Made by a program: the position numbers and the translations under genes. Shown here piece by piece: positions 1 to 10,852 of a DNA stretch of 64,000 nt. The DNA comes from Micrasema longulum (Eukaryota; Arthropoda; Insecta; Trichoptera; Brachycentridae), in contig JAGVSM010000181.1 in NCBI GenBank assembly GCA_022494885.1, positions 62,001 to 126,000 of the forward strand. The letters run 5' to 3'. The notes under the pieces are model-generated. The model saw only the letters and a list, made by a program, of their open reading frames with translations, made no database searches and had not been told where the DNA came from. Each line of letters starts with the position of its first letter. The first letter of the stretch is position 1.

Positions 1-479
1 TCTACATAGGGTGAAATATAAACTTATGTACAAGTCACTGGGGTACTGTAAGGTTGGCAATTTATTTATTTACTTTAGAAATTAAAGCAATTTTTACTAA
101 AATGCATACGGAATATATGAGTAATAGAAACCTTAATTGGTAAAACAGTATATATACACTTGACACATAAACCTAGTAATAAAACAAAATTTAAAGTGTT
201 ACATTTTAAGGATACCACGTACAAATACGATTTATATCAAAACAAAATAATGAATCTAATAGCAATATTTAGTTGTAAAATTAAAGGCGCCAGGCAAAGA
301 GTCTGAATTTTGACTCGTCTGTTTTCTGAATTGAAAAATTGTAGAATTTCTAAATTAAAAAAAAGGATAATAAGGAAAACATTTTTAAAATTTGTTAATT
401 TTAAGAGTCATATTATTTATTAAAAGCTTGTTGTAAAAACGATTGATTTTTTTCACAATGTTTAACATTTGGACATTCT
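1..479. other. unassigned AT-rich stretch
   Basis: No coding region, repeat copy or RNA gene was recognised here. It lies upstream of the ELO exons and is probably intronic to that gene, because the missing N-terminal exons must be outside the window; that is an inference. Confidence 0.4.
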
Positions 480-880
480 TATTCTTTGTGGTGGGAGTCA
501 ACGCTTTCTGAGCTTCTGACGTCACTTCGACCGGGGAAGATCTATTGTGACATGTTCCCGTGAATAGTTCTCGCCTCCGAGCCCAGATCCGTAGAGTACC
601 GGGCTATTATGTAGGGTGCGAGCTCTTTAACATCCTCAGGTTTAACCAGTGGTCCCTCGAGGATGAGGCTCCTTTCATGATGTAAAGCCTCACATGCACA
701 TAGAATGCGTATAGGTGTTTCCTCGTCTGCACTGCAGAACCTACATCAGGAAAGTTCATTCTAGCAAGGTGTTTGTCCAATCTGCAGTGCCCTGTAAGGG
801 CTGTAGCGACAACCCCTTACTGATTTCGGCTGACCTTTATTAGGTTAAAAGCAACACTTTGCGAGTACCCTTTATCAGTT
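480..880 (-). pseudogene. non-LTR retrotransposon tail with RNase H C-terminus (relic)
   Basis: Reading the minus strand gives ALTGHCRLDKHLARMNF and then, after a small frame change, CRFCSADEETPIRILCACEAL. These match the end of the RNase H domain and the following CCHC-like segment (CRFC..EEET..H.LC.C.AL) of I/R1/Jockey-type non-LTR elements. Only the last 130 or so codons are present and the frame is disturbed, so this is a 5'-truncated dead copy. A second copy of the same family lies at 17600-17945 in the same orientation. The clade assignment is from memory of the motif. Confidence 0.6.
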
Positions 881-884
881 CCTT

Positions 885-1284
885 TACATTTGGACATACT
901 TAAACATCGTTAATAAATTAAACTACCAGGCACAAGAAGAAATATCATGTAAAATTAGATAAAACTGTTTTCAGGCGTTGCCCAATAGATGAAATAATTC
1001 AGCGAAATGAATATCACCTACATTAATAAAGGTTTCAGCTCTTTTACTTAAAAAAAAGTCAACAAATGTAAGAGCTGAGGAAATGTAGATGTTCGAACCG
1101 AGGCAGAGTGGCGAATGTTACAGTGTGTAAAGTGGCTACTTAAACCAGCCAATGACAGTTCATAAGCCCTGTAAATGCATAGACATCATTATTCCCTTCT
1201 CGAGAATGTTTTCCCTGTCTGTTGTAACAAATTTAGAGTTATTTTTAATTTGGTATTTTGAAAAGAAAAGCTCCTTTGAATGAG
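885..1284 (+). repeat. S-family fold-back repeat, diverged copy
   Basis: It shares with the other S copies the blocks GTTTCAGGCGTTGCC, GTAAAGTGGC(T/C)ACTTAAACC and TCATAAGCCCTGTAAATGC, and the inverted end that reads TCTGTTGTAACAAATTTA. From about 1078 onward it is the same sequence as 41374-41165 on the other strand, including the junction with the palindromic MITE that follows. Confidence 0.65.
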
Positions 1285-1523
1285 TTAAGCTAGGGTTTCC
1301 TAGGACAGCGGTACCCGTATCTTAACGGCCGTAGTGAACGGCGATGCGGTGGAGAGCCGTCGTAACGGTGACTAGAGAGTGGTTTTATTTTTTAACGGTG
1401 TTATCAACACCGTTTTCCTAGGAAACTACTCTCTAGTCACCGTTACGACGGCTGTCCACCGCATCACCGTTCACTACGGCCGTTAAGATACGGGTACCGC
1501 TGTCATAGGAAACCCTAGCTTTA
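1285..1523. repeat. palindromic MITE (GCTAGGGTTTCCTAGGACAGCGG family)
   Basis: The two arms (about 1287-1395 and 1415-1521) are near-perfect inverted copies, starting AAGCTAGGGTTTCC and ending GGAAACCCTAGCTT. The loop is a short second hairpin containing AACGGTGTT/AACACCGTT. It has no coding capacity. A second full copy is at 40926-41164 and a half arm at 41375-41449. Candidate target duplications are TTAA/TTAG-like and not clean, so the superfamily is not assigned. Confidence 0.8.
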
Positions 1524-1967
1524 GTACTATCTACAAGTTGGAGAGGTCAACAGCAGTTACTAGAGACCCGATACTCTGATCTGATGTATTCCAATGTAGC
1601 ATTAATTAACCTGTGCGTTGCCGGCAGTATATTTCACTTGCCATTATATCCGTAATTACATTCACTTGTTTTCATTACAAGTTTATACCACTACACGATC
1701 TCACTGCCTTTTTGTATTTAAACATGAATAAATTCAGTAATTATTTTTCAGCAGCGTACATAAGAAAGATAGACCTGACTCGGGACTGAAGCGCGACTAT
1801 TTATTTTTTTTGAAATTTCATAGTTTATAATGAAACCGTCGAAACACAAATAAAACACTATGTAGAAAGTGCGATATAAAAAGTAAGCACCATAAAGTGA
1901 TTGAGAAATAATTAAAATTAATACGAACTATGAAAGCGATTTGTCTTGGTGGGAAATTAAAAAAATG
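1524..1967. other. unassigned stretch
   Basis: No recognisable gene or repeat was seen in this AT-rich intergenic or intronic sequence. Confidence 0.35.
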
Positions 1968-2150
1968 TAACATTCACCATTCTGTCTATGTTTGAACATC
2001 CACATTTCCTCGACTCTTCCATCTGTTGACATTTGTGAAGTCAACGAGCTAAAACCTTGAATGATGATGGGGAGATTTGTCTATCTGAATTATTTCTCCT
2101 ACTAGGTAATCCAGCCTTGTCTACAAACATATTTTGAAAACATTTGTATA
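1968..2150 (-). repeat. S-family repeat, partial
   Basis: It contains the S-family block GTAACATTCACCATTCTG, then TTTGAACATCCACATTTCC and TGACATTTGTGAAGTCAA. It is about half of the full element, truncated at both sides. Confidence 0.65.
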
Positions 2151-2208
2151 TATTTTTTTTTAATTGCAAAATGCTCACTGCTATATATACTATGAACAGT
2201 GACGATAC

Positions 2209-2246
2209 GTCTGAAGAAGCAATGCAGGCATTGCTCGACTAAAAAC
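2209..2246 (+). other. hammerhead-core-like hairpin (degenerate)
   Basis: CTGAAGA is followed by an 8-bp inverted repeat AGCAATGC/GCATTGCT with a 2-nt loop and then CGACTAAAAAC. The layout CTGANGA, stem, (C)GAAA resembles the hammerhead-ribozyme core found in Penelope-like retroelements, but the GAAA box is not intact here. No stem I was found. Confidence 0.3.
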
Positions 2247-2405
2247 TTTTAAAAATTGATCGAATTAAACCATCAAACTAATTAGTCAAACCACTTAAAA
2301 TATTGCGATATTATTTGTTCTTTACCGCGAGTTAGATTCATGTTCTTATTTTGGTCAGCCAATCGGCAAACGCTGGAAGCAAACTAACTAAAAGGTGCGA
2401 CTATA

Positions 2406-2600
2406 TTGAAATATTTCATGTTTCTGGACTGGCACCTGAAGCGTAAGGTTGATGACCTTACCTTCGTGAAACAGATAATTGATTTACATTGCATTAAGTG
2501 TACTAATACAGTCCCGTATGCACCATCGGGTGCGGACAGGGGTATGATGAACGGTTATAATGATTTAAGTAACGATAAATCACCCATAATGGAAGTGGTT
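2406..2600 (+). repeat. tRNA-derived SINE (family A), 3' body
   Basis: It carries the body shared by family-A SINEs: TTTCATGTTTCTGGACTGGCA, CCTGAAGCGTAAG and GCACCATCGGGTGCGGA, ending near a GATGATG-type tail. The tRNA-like head is missing, so it is 5'-truncated. The 72-codon open frame across it is incidental. Confidence 0.65.
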
Positions 2601-2666
2601 AAAAAAATGCTTCCCTATAGATAAATGTCTCGCACGTCGCTGACTATAACTGAAAACTTTTCAACG

Positions 2667-3838
2667 CAGTAGCGAGCTTTGAAATGATTTCAGACATTTA
2701 AAATGGTGATAGCGGGGAATAACGGATTTAAAAAAATTATTTACCGGTATTTTTATATCTGTGTGTGAGGTCATATCGAAATAAATAATTTAGTTTAAAA
2801 TGTAAGTCAGAAGTATGAAAAAAATAGGGGTGTTACAGAAAAATTTTATTCTTACTTTGGTGTAGCAAAAACTTAGTTTTAGAGATACAGGACGTTAGAT
2901 TGGATGAAGTCAAAATGCAGTACTAAATTATGGGGAAAAAATATACAGGTGCAGCATGTCTAGAGCGAAAAAAAGGTTTAGGAGAGAAAAAAAAGACAAC
3001 TTTGGCTGATGTTCGATTGCTGAAGCGATTATGCCTGCAGAATCGACTCAAAAATGCAAAGGCATAAGAACTGAATTTATTTAAGCTGGTGGAGCTCCAG
3101 TTAGCGTTCGTACCATACGTCGTAGACTTTGAGGATGTGGCTTTTGGGCAAGGAGGCCTGCAACCACGCTTCTGACAGAAAAAATGCGTACCAATAACTT
3201 AAAATTAGCAAAATATGAATAAAAATTTGAGTAAAATATATACGCAAAGTTTTGTTTTCTCCGATGAGAGTAAATTAAAATTCTTTTGTTGGATGGAATT
3301 CAGTGCGTGAGACGTAGATCTGGAGAACGATCAAGTGCCAAGTGTCTTCAGCCAACAGCAGCTTGCCCACCACATACCGCATCTGAGGACTTAAGTCTCC
3401 TTGGCGGTGCTCACATACACGGAAAATTTGCTCGTTGTCAAACGAGAAAAAGTGCCCGAAAGTGCTCTCTGTAATCTGGTAGCCTTAGCATCTTTGTGCC
3501 GAAAGAAAGTAATTCAGAAGTACGTAATATGTACTTCATTGGATTGAGAAAAGAGGTCTTCAGCCAACAATGAAACATCCTGCCGGACAAATCATCTGAG
3601 GATGTTTATTTGCGGAGTAGAACATTTGGCATTCATCAATGGAACCGTAAATGCCAAAGTTTATTTTTTAAATTTGGAAGACTTTTTATTTCCGCCAATT
3701 GAATTGCATTGTTCCCATATTTCTGAGTGCATTTTTCAAGTTGACTGAAATGAAAACTAACAATAATATTAAAAATAGTGAGATACATTATAAGCAAACC
3801 ATTTTTTAGAGGTGAAAACATTTCAATGCTCGCTACTG
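2667..3838 (+). mobile_element. Tc1-like DNA transposon, dead copy
   Basis: The ends are inverted repeats: CAGTAGCGAGCTTTGAAATG at 2667-2686 and its complement with one mismatch at 3819-3838. The right end is followed by TA (3839-3840); the left flank reads CG where TA is expected. Inside, broken frames give VSVRTIRRRL, the Tc1-type FSDESK motif near 3265, then LQPTMKHPAGQIIWGC-like and INGTVNAKVYFL segments typical of Tc1 transposases. Stops and frameshifts abound and the second catalytic D (FQ.D) is not intact. The element ends only about 60 bp before an ELO exon. Family identity is secure; subfamily is not. Confidence 0.8.
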
Positions 3839-3897
3839 TATGTTTGTAAAGCTTTATAACTTTCTTAGAGAAACAATTGTCGGTTTAACGGTTCCAG

Positions 3898-4141
3898 TTA
3901 CTGACGTCCGGCTGGACGACTACGCTGACCTTCGGCTGCGAGCTGCCCGACTACACCCTGGCTCCGGAGGCCGTGAGCATGGTGACATGGATGTGGTGGA
4001 CCATGATGCTGAAGCTGGCCGAGCTGCTCGAGACGATGTTCTTCGTGCTGCGCAAGAAGGAGAGCCAGGCGTCCTTCCTGCACATGTACCACCACGTCAG
4101 CACGCTCATCATCGTGTGGATGGGCGTCAAGTACGTCGGAG
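3898..4141 (+). CDS. ELO-family fatty-acid elongase, internal exon with histidine box
   Basis: This exon encodes about 81 residues of an ELO/ELOVL elongase, the ER-membrane condensing enzyme that extends long-chain fatty acyl-CoA with malonyl-CoA. Visible motifs are LTSGWTTTLTFGC early in the exon, KLAELLETMFFVLRKK in the middle (family form K..E..DT.FFVLRKK) and the histidine box HMYHH (4081-4095), expected to be catalytic. It then continues into VWMGVKYVGG. The exon starts after a pyrimidine-poor AG at 3896-3897 and ends before GTAATC at 4142, in phase 1, which fits the next exon exactly. It is strikingly GC-rich against its AT-rich surroundings. The family aspartate before Thr is Glu here. 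The N-terminal exons are not in the window. Confidence 0.93.
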
Positions 4142-4445
4142 GTAATCAATCTGACACTACCCACTTTATACTTCTTTATTATAAATGTTTTACAAGAAGG
4201 CTAACATTTTCAATTATGATTAATTTTAATCCGCCGATTAATTGAAATCGTGACGCCATGCGTATGACGTCCACTGGGACATAAAGTACTGACGATATGC
4301 AATAAGTTTTATTACTTCCGTAGTTTGTTTTCGAGGAACGGCGAAAGACAGTGGCGCGGCGAAAAAAGGAAGGATTTGCGACAACATGACCAACAATCTC
4401 GTGAAGTATTTTCCATACAACAGGAACATGGTAGCATGCAATGCG

Positions 4446-5250
4446 TATTTATTTATTTTATAGAAACAAACAGTCAACTATGATATACTAACATAAAAAG
4501 ATACGGTTTAAAGACAGACCAGCGAAGTTTCGAAATTAAAATCAAACCTATTAGTAGTAAACAAAAGGGTGTGTTTGTGTGTATTTGTATGAAAGTAAGT
4601 GTGTTTGGGTGTATTTGTGTGGGAGTGAGTGTTCATGTGTGTGTAAGCGTGAGTATCATTAAATAGCAAGTGGGAGCGTATCGCAGCCAGAAAGAATGAA
4701 TTCTAATTTATTTTTAAATAAATTAAGGGACGTGTTAAATATATCAAGAGATGAAAAAAATGCATTACTAGAAATAGTGTTGTGCATAGTTAGTGCTACA
4801 GACTGGCAGATGGAATATGTACTTATTTCTAGTCACGAAAGGGGACATTAAGATTAATTTTGGAGAGTAGGTTAAAAGAGTCTTCTTTATTAAGAAATAA
4901 TTTATTTAAATACCATAATTCAGATATAGTGCGTCTATTTTCAAGGGTGAAAAATCCATTTTGTTTAGCAGATTGGCTGTAAGTGCAAAGCGTTTTATTG
5001 TTTTTATAATCTAGGTATTTAAAAAAAGAGTTTCGTTGTACATTTTCAATCCTTTCAATGTTTGTTACGTATAATTAAATAAACACGTTACAAGAGGGTA
5101 GAATACGGCATTTTAATTCGTGGGTAGTTGCTTTCCTAGCGTCTTTCTTACATAAATATTTGCATGTTTATCGTGATTTGCTATCTCTTAATGTATCGTG
5201 AGGGCAACGCAATATCTGTTTAAACTAAGATGCTTTTAGTTAGGAAGTAA
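4446..5250 (-). pseudogene. non-LTR retrotransposon RT tail (CR1/Jockey-like, family T)
   Basis: On the minus strand, from about 5080 downward, the reading frame gives YVTNIERIENVQRNSFFKYL, then SELWYLNKLFLNKEDSFN, NVPFR(D), TRNKYIFHLPVCSTNYAQH after a frameshift, and finally SLNLFKNKLEFILSGCDTLP before the stop near 4670. This is the C-terminal part of a non-LTR reverse transcriptase (thumb and tail). The 3' UTR holds a TG/CA-rich tract (4570-4660) and ends near 4446. A sister copy is at 43740-45062 on the other strand. Stops and a frameshift make it dead. Confidence 0.75.
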
Positions 5251-5925
5251 CGAGTCTATTTATTATACGCCGATGGCAACGTGAAAAAAAATACAGCTCA
5301 TTTACTCGGTTTGTTGACTCTTGGGTTGAGAAGTGGGAAACCTTCAGGGGTACCTACTCCAAAAGTGGTAACTTTTTTAGAGATTTTGTAGCATAGTCGG
5401 CAATCCATTATTTGTCAAAATAATGATAATAGCTTTGATGATGAATTTAATTAAGAATCAAATAAAAGAGTACAGACATAGTATTGTACACATTAACATA
5501 TATTATTTTGTTTTTGATGCATTGAAAAATAATATATATTATTAAGAAGATAAAAAAGAAAAAACCCAACAAAACTAGATAAAATTGTTTAAATATTGTT
5601 TTTAAAAGTAGGAAAACAGAGAAAAATAATATAATTTAAATTAAAGAATAGCCATTTACTTAAATAAAGTTTAAACATAAGAAAATATATATACACATGT
5701 ATAAATAGTGGGTACTCATAAATGTAACCGAAACAAGATAAAAAATAGAACAAAGTAAATCGAAAATTTCAAATCATATCTACAGAAAAAATAAAAATAA
5801 TGAAAAAAATTTATTAAAAATACCTATTAAAATTTAGGTATAAAATATGTAAATAAAATAAGAAAGAAAGAAAACGTTAAAAAAACATAATGAAAATGTT
5901 CGTGGAATTAAAATTTTGGTAATGG
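5251..5925. other. unassigned AT-rich stretch
   Basis: This is very AT-rich sequence with long A and T runs; nothing recognisable was found in it. Confidence 0.4.
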
Positions 5926-6140
5926 GGAAGAATGCCAATATTCGATATAAGTCGTCCATATAATTGGCCGAACTCGCAGTGAAAGAGGCAATGAAATCCG
6001 AAGAGTTAAATTCAATTAAAATCGCAGTTTATGAAATCATAATTTTAAAATAATTAAGTTCCTCATTGACATTTTTTTCGTATCAGCGAAACCGACCGAA
6101 AGGCCCCCAGTCTTCAAAGCGGTTTTCGGGTATGTGAAGG
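5926..6140 (+). repeat. dispersed repeat, copy 1 of 2
   Basis: About 200 bp are shared with 42840-43060, including TTCAATTAAAATCGC and TTTCGGGTATGT.AAGGAA. Its nature is unknown. It sits just before the retroelement fragment that begins near 6150. Confidence 0.5.
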
Positions 6141-6149
6141 AATTGTTTT

Positions 6150-7470
6150 TGATAACAGAGCATAGGGCGCTTTTAGATTTTCACGGTCACTATCATCTAT
6201 ACAAATGGGATGTTTTTTTGATGCCCATGAAAAATAAAAATAGTGACTTATCACTGTACAATTTTACAGGAAACATTATTATGTATGACGACGACATAAG
6301 ACTATTTTATAAAAATCAAACTGACGCATTAAAAAACAAAGACCTAACTCGTTGATTAAATGTACAAACACAAACTTACTTAAAAAAACTTACATTTTTA
6401 ATCTAGAAAAAATGACATAAAATATATGCTCACATAAATGGTGAACGACTAATTAAAACTGAACATGTTAAATACTTAGGACTTACAGTAGACAGACAAT
6501 TGACATGGACTATTTAGTAATTAAAAATAAAATATATATATTTTTATAAATGGGAGTTTCAGTCAGTATTATTGACCAGCTTATAATGTACCAGGTTTAT
6601 ATTTCACAAGTAGATTTTATTTCCTGGTTATCTTTATATTTCCTGGAAGTGTTGGGAAAGGCAGGAAATTTTGGCTGTGGACCTTTATGGGAACTTCTCC
6701 ATTTTTGCTTAATGAAAGAGAACCAGAAAAATCATTCAAGAGAAGCCAATTTAGCTAGCTAAGTGGCGACATTACAAAGTTATAAATTAAAAACTTTGTT
6801 CTGAAAACGTAAAAAAATCTAATATGTGAAGCCGATGTAAATCTAAAATATGTTATATGCAACAACTATGGGGAACAAGAAACCAAAATGACATAAACAG
6901 ACTACAAAGACAGCTAAATAAAATATTACAGTTAGTATATGACCTCCTTTATCTAACAGCAACTGGATAACTCTAACAAACTAAACAATTAAACGTAACT
7001 GAACTTTTTAAAGTAAGATCATCACTGTTTAAAATAAAGACCTCGAAATGGTAGATGAATATATATATCTTAGACATAAGATAAAACTCGGCAAAGTAAA
7101 CCAAACGGCAGAACTGCCAAGACAAAAAGGAATCCTTAGGGAGTGGTATCCAACCATAAATTAGCCACTAATGTAATTGTAGACGAAGAACTAAAACTAG
7201 TAAAAAATTGTAGTCAACATGGACATAATACGAGAATATCAGACAAATACAATATACAACTTTCTAAAACAAGACAAGGACAATCAAGACTAATGAACCA
7301 GGGACTGAAATTATACAATAAACTACCAGACAAAACTTAACAAAAGACTCAGACAAACTTTTCAAAAGATGTAAAAAATATTATTTTGAACAAAAGAGTA
7401 TAAATGAAAAATGTGTATATTATTTAATGTAATATGAATGTAATAATTTATAAATAAATTTTCAAATAAA
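6150..7470 (+). pseudogene. non-LTR retrotransposon RT relic with poly(A) tail
   Basis: Broken frames on the + strand give, in order, IIMYDDDIRLFYKNQTDAL (a decayed YADD active-site motif near 6285), HVKYLGLTVDRQLTW (near 6455), YMQQLWGTRNQNDINRLQRQ (near 6855) and HGHNTRISDKYNIQLSKTR with LKLYNKLPD (7220-7335). This is the normal order of palm, thumb and tail in a Jockey/CR1-like reverse transcriptase. It ends in AATAAATTTTCAAAT and a run of A at 7465. The stretch 6520-6780 interrupts the RT and shares a segment with 22970-23060, so it may be a later insertion. It is dead from many stops. Confidence 0.75.
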
Positions 7471-7479
7471 AAAAAAAAA

Positions 7480-7992
7480 GAATGATTTGGAAAACTTAGG
7501 AACATACTTGAAAATAAAAAGATTCCGATTTGTCTGAAAAGGAAAACTTTCGAATCATATATACTGCCAGTGACTACACCATATCCATTAGAGACCATGG
7601 CCCTCACACAAAGAAAAGTAGAAAAGCTCAAATGCACACAGCGATCCATGAAAAGATCCATGCTTGGTATAAGCCTAAGAGATAAAATAAGAAATGAAGA
7701 AATTAGGAACAGCACCAGAATAACGGATATTATGGATCGCGTAGCAGGGCTAAAGTGGCAATGGGCAGGACATGTTGCGAGACAAGACCCCACAAGGTGG
7801 ACCCCGAAAATTTTGAGATGGAGACCTCGGGAAAATAAGCGAGGCGTCGGAAGACCTAAAAAAAGATGGTCCGACGACATAGGTACTGTAGGGGGTAAAA
7901 ATTGGCTGCAAGTAGCAACCGACCGAGAAAAATAGAAGAGTATGGAGGAGGCCTATATCCAGCAGTGGAGGACAGAAGGCTAAAGAAGAAAA
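7480..7992 (+). pseudogene. RTE-like endonuclease/reverse transcriptase C-terminus
   Basis: The open frame 7570-7935 includes KLKCTQRSMKRSMLGISLRD, RITDIMDRVAGLKWQWAGHV, GVGRPKKRW and WLQVATDR; after a frameshift it ends MEEAYIQQWRTEG and stop near 7980. This is the widespread arthropod non-LTR tail (LK.AQR.MER.MLG.SLRD ... LKW.WAGH.AR). About 160 codons remain of some 900-1000. It lies between two tails of another retroelement family (7143-7470 and 7995-8215). Confidence 0.8.
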
Positions 7993-7994
7993 AG

Positions 7995-8215
7995 AACTTT
8001 TTTTATCACATACAACATTCTAAAATGAGACTGGAACAGTCGAGACTAATAAACCAGGAACTGAAATTATACAATAAACAACCAGAAAAAACTAAACAAA
8101 AGACTCTGACAACCTTTGAAAAATATGCTTAAGATATTTTTATACATGAATTTAAAAAATAATTATTTTGTTTAATTAATGTAATTCGTAATGGTTAATA
8201 AATAAATTTCAAATA
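7995..8215 (+). pseudogene. non-LTR RT tail, second copy of the 7143-7470 family
   Basis: It encodes LEQSRLINQELKLYNKQPEKT, closely matching the tail at 7270-7340, and has the same 3' UTR ending AATAAATTTCAAATAAAA. Only the last 50 or so codons and the UTR remain. Confidence 0.65.
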
Positions 8216-8834
8216 AAAAAATAAAATTGAAAAATGTTCTGGCTTCCGTTGCAAATCAAGTGTCGGAACACATTTTTATTTTATACCACACACTGAAGAT
8301 AGCCCCTACAACTGAGGTCAAAACGTCAGAACAATTTTATTCTAAAGGGGTAGATAAAATAACATCCAATATTTTAATTATTGTGAATTCACTGGAAATG
8401 AAATAGTAAACACACCCTCGCCCCTTGAGACGGGGTAGAATCTTAGCAATTACATGTTTTTTTTTTTTTTTATGTAAGCTAAAAACCATTAAACATTAAA
8501 AAATAATATAAACATCTAAACTAAACAGCAAAATAATTCCTAGTACCTCCATGATTTGAAGAAACATCAAAAAGGAAACTTAATTATTTTAACTAGAAAA
8601 AGAGATTGGTAATTACTCTAATTTGAGGAAAACATAGATGAATGAATAAGTTTTAAATTATGTGTTTATAAAAACATTATTTTTAATTAGAACATCAAAG
8701 ATTCATAAAGATCATTGAAATTAGATTTGAAATTGATGTATTAAACACGAAACATAATATTAAATAATTAAATAAGTAACTAAAAGCGAAGAGATTAATT
8801 AAATTTAAAATACTTTCCGAAAAAAATCAAATTA
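8216..8834. other. unassigned AT-rich stretch with a hammerhead-core-like motif
   Basis: At 8291-8330 the + strand reads CACTGAAGATAGCCCC, then a weak GGT-closing arm, then CAAAACGTC, a degenerate form of the CTGANGA-stem-GAAA motif discussed for 48526-48580. Nothing else was recognised. Confidence 0.3.
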
Positions 8835-9605
8835 AATTAAGACACCAAATTCAACCAAAAATTGGAAACTAGGTAATTAACAATACTTTGAGTGTGTCCA
8901 AATATATGTAGATAAGGTTAGATACCACTCCTTAAGGTTTGAAATTTATTGTAACAGAGAGGGTAAACGTTTTAGGGATAAAAGCCTTACGGCTGCTTAA
9001 GGCTGTAGTCTGGCAAAACAAACGCAAAATTAGGAAATCATACGATTTTGCCATTTTAAAACTATTTTTTTTTTAACCGCGCAATAAAAAAAAAACATAA
9101 ATTAGATAATAACAATATTTTTCAAAGGTATTTCTGTTAAAAAATATACTTAAAAGTTTTATGTAACTAATTTTTAGACCAGCAGATTACGCCATTTCAA
9201 ATTTAGACTAAACTTTGGTATCTGGGATCTTAATAAAGACTAAGTATTGAACTAAAATTTGTTGTAATAATTTAAAGATAATAAATTGAACACGAAAGTG
9301 GCCGAGGCTAAATTTTATTTTTTTGATTTTGAAAAGAAATACGAGCATTTTAAATCACATACATTTTTGGATATTTTCCTTTATTTCTACTTAAAATTAT
9401 GCCTTCGGTAATACTTGAAAAAAAAAATAAATAAATTTAAGACACCAAATTCAACCGAAAGTTGCAAAATACATAGATAATTAACAATATATTGAATGTG
9501 TCTAAATATTTGTAGATAAGGTTGGATTCCACTCCCTAAGGATTGAAATTTATTGTAACAGAGAGGATAAACATTTTTGTGATAATAGCCTAATGGCTGC
9601 TTAAT
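8835..9605. repeat. two direct repeats around a dispersed repeat
   Basis: 8835-9000 and 9435-9605 are diverged direct copies (both have GACACCAAATTCAACC, TGTAGATAAGGTT and GGCTGCTTAA). Their TTTGAGTGTGTCCAAAT block resembles the outer end of the S family. Between them, 8990-9420 matches 55080-55545 in inverted orientation, including AAATCATACGATTTTGC and ATTATGCCTTCGGTAATA. Confidence 0.6.
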
Positions 9606-9639
9606 AAGTTTTTTTTATAGAAAGAAATATTGGCGTTCT

Positions 9640-9800
9640 TATGATTTACCCAAATATTTAATTTTGAGGGCCACTTTCAACGAGTTGTAAATAACTCACT
9701 ATTAGAAAATGGAATCAAGTTGGGGTAAAGTGGGATTCGAACCAAGGAACTTTGGTACGTGAGTCCGAGACACTAGCCACAGGACCACAACCCGATTTAT
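9640..9800 (-). repeat. tRNA-derived SINE (family B)
   Basis: On the minus strand the head reads GTGGTCCTGTGGCTAGTGTC ... TTGGTTCGAATCCCACT, a tRNA-like A box and B box (GGTTCGAATCC), followed by TTTTCTAATAGTGAGTTATT in the body. Other copies are at 25586-25690 and 51505-51625. Confidence 0.7.
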
Positions 9801-9819
9801 GGTTTGTTATTGGCTAATA

Positions 9820-9935
9820 GTGGATAGTGGCCACTTAAACCAGCCCATGTCAGGTCATCAACCTTGTAAATGCCAAGACTTCCAAATTTCTTTCTCGAAA
9901 ATGTTTTCCCTGTTATGTTGTAATATATTTTTGAT
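9820..9935 (+). repeat. S-family repeat, partial
   Basis: It contains GGCCACTTAAACCAGCCCA and TTTCTCGAAAATGTTTTCCC, as in the S-family inner and outer arms. It is a fragment only. Confidence 0.6.
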
Positions 9936-10024
9936 GAAGAAATCTAAAGCCATATATGCGTATAATATACATCTTATTTTTAAATCTGGGCAATTGGACT
10001 TTGGTTGTGCAGAATAACGCTTCG

Positions 10025-10330
10025 AATTTCGTGGACTGATCGTGTGTCCAATGAAGCGGTTTTAAGCATCATAAACAAAGAGAGGGAGATGCTGACCACA
10101 GTCAAAAGAAGAAAAGCCTCATACTTTGGTCACATATTCCGCAGTAATAAGTAAGCTCTTCACCAACTTATTATGGAAGGAAATATAGAGGGCAGGGTTT
10201 GGGACGGAAAAGAGCATCATGGCTCAGAAATCTCAGACAGTGGTTCGGTGTGCCGGATGCAGCAGCGCTGATTAGACCGGCCCAGGATCCCGATGAATTC
10301 AGAATGATGGTCGCCAACCTCCAGTAGGAG
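10025..10330 (+). pseudogene. non-LTR retrotransposon tail (endonuclease-RT type)
   Basis: It encodes LRISWTDRVSNEAVL, INKEREMLTTVKRRKASYFG and HIFRSNK, then a stop and a frameshift, then GRKRASWLRNLRQWFG and FRMMVANLQ before a terminal stop near 10327. This is the conserved C-terminal signature (RISW.DRVTNEEVL ... GHI.R ... GRRR.SWL.NLR.W) of a common arthropod non-LTR family. It is dead. Confidence 0.75.
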
Positions 10331-10852
10331 TGGAGTGGCAAAAGAAGAATTGGCCAAATGATGATTTTTCTTGTTTTTGACTTGTCTGACTTTTGTTGGT
10401 TGGCTTATTATTTGATTACTGATCAGCGAGAATACGGGATTAAGCACGCTTCCGTTAATCTTTAAAATAGCTGAATTTTCGCAAAACTAATGTCCGCCAT
10501 AATTCAACTCCCAAATTACATGAAAACACGCAACAAGTATCGAATATCAGGTCACATGGGCCCCCTATGATCGAGATACGTGTAGAGTTACAAATGTATA
10601 TTTTTATAATTAACAGCTAAGACGGGATCACACGTTTGCAAATTTATTAAAAAACATAATTATTATAATTCTTTGTTTTATGGCGCCACTCGACAGCGGA
10701 GGTTTGTAAAAATCATGACAATTTTTAATTTGTCCGCAGCCGTTCTAAATAACGATTTGGTGATGTGGTGGAACCACTCTGTCCAATATTTTAGCAAGGA
10801 GGTACGTCTTCTTATTGCGATGAGTTTTCCTACAAATTTTCCTCGCATTGCA

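Noticed and set aside
4570..4660. TG-rich tract as an independent microsatellite of interest
   Set aside because: It is part of the 3' UTR of the family-T retroelement, repeated at 44860-44945.
7570..7935. 121-codon open frame as a host gene
   Set aside because: Its sequence is the conserved C-terminus of an RTE-like retroelement and it is frameshifted relative to its own end.
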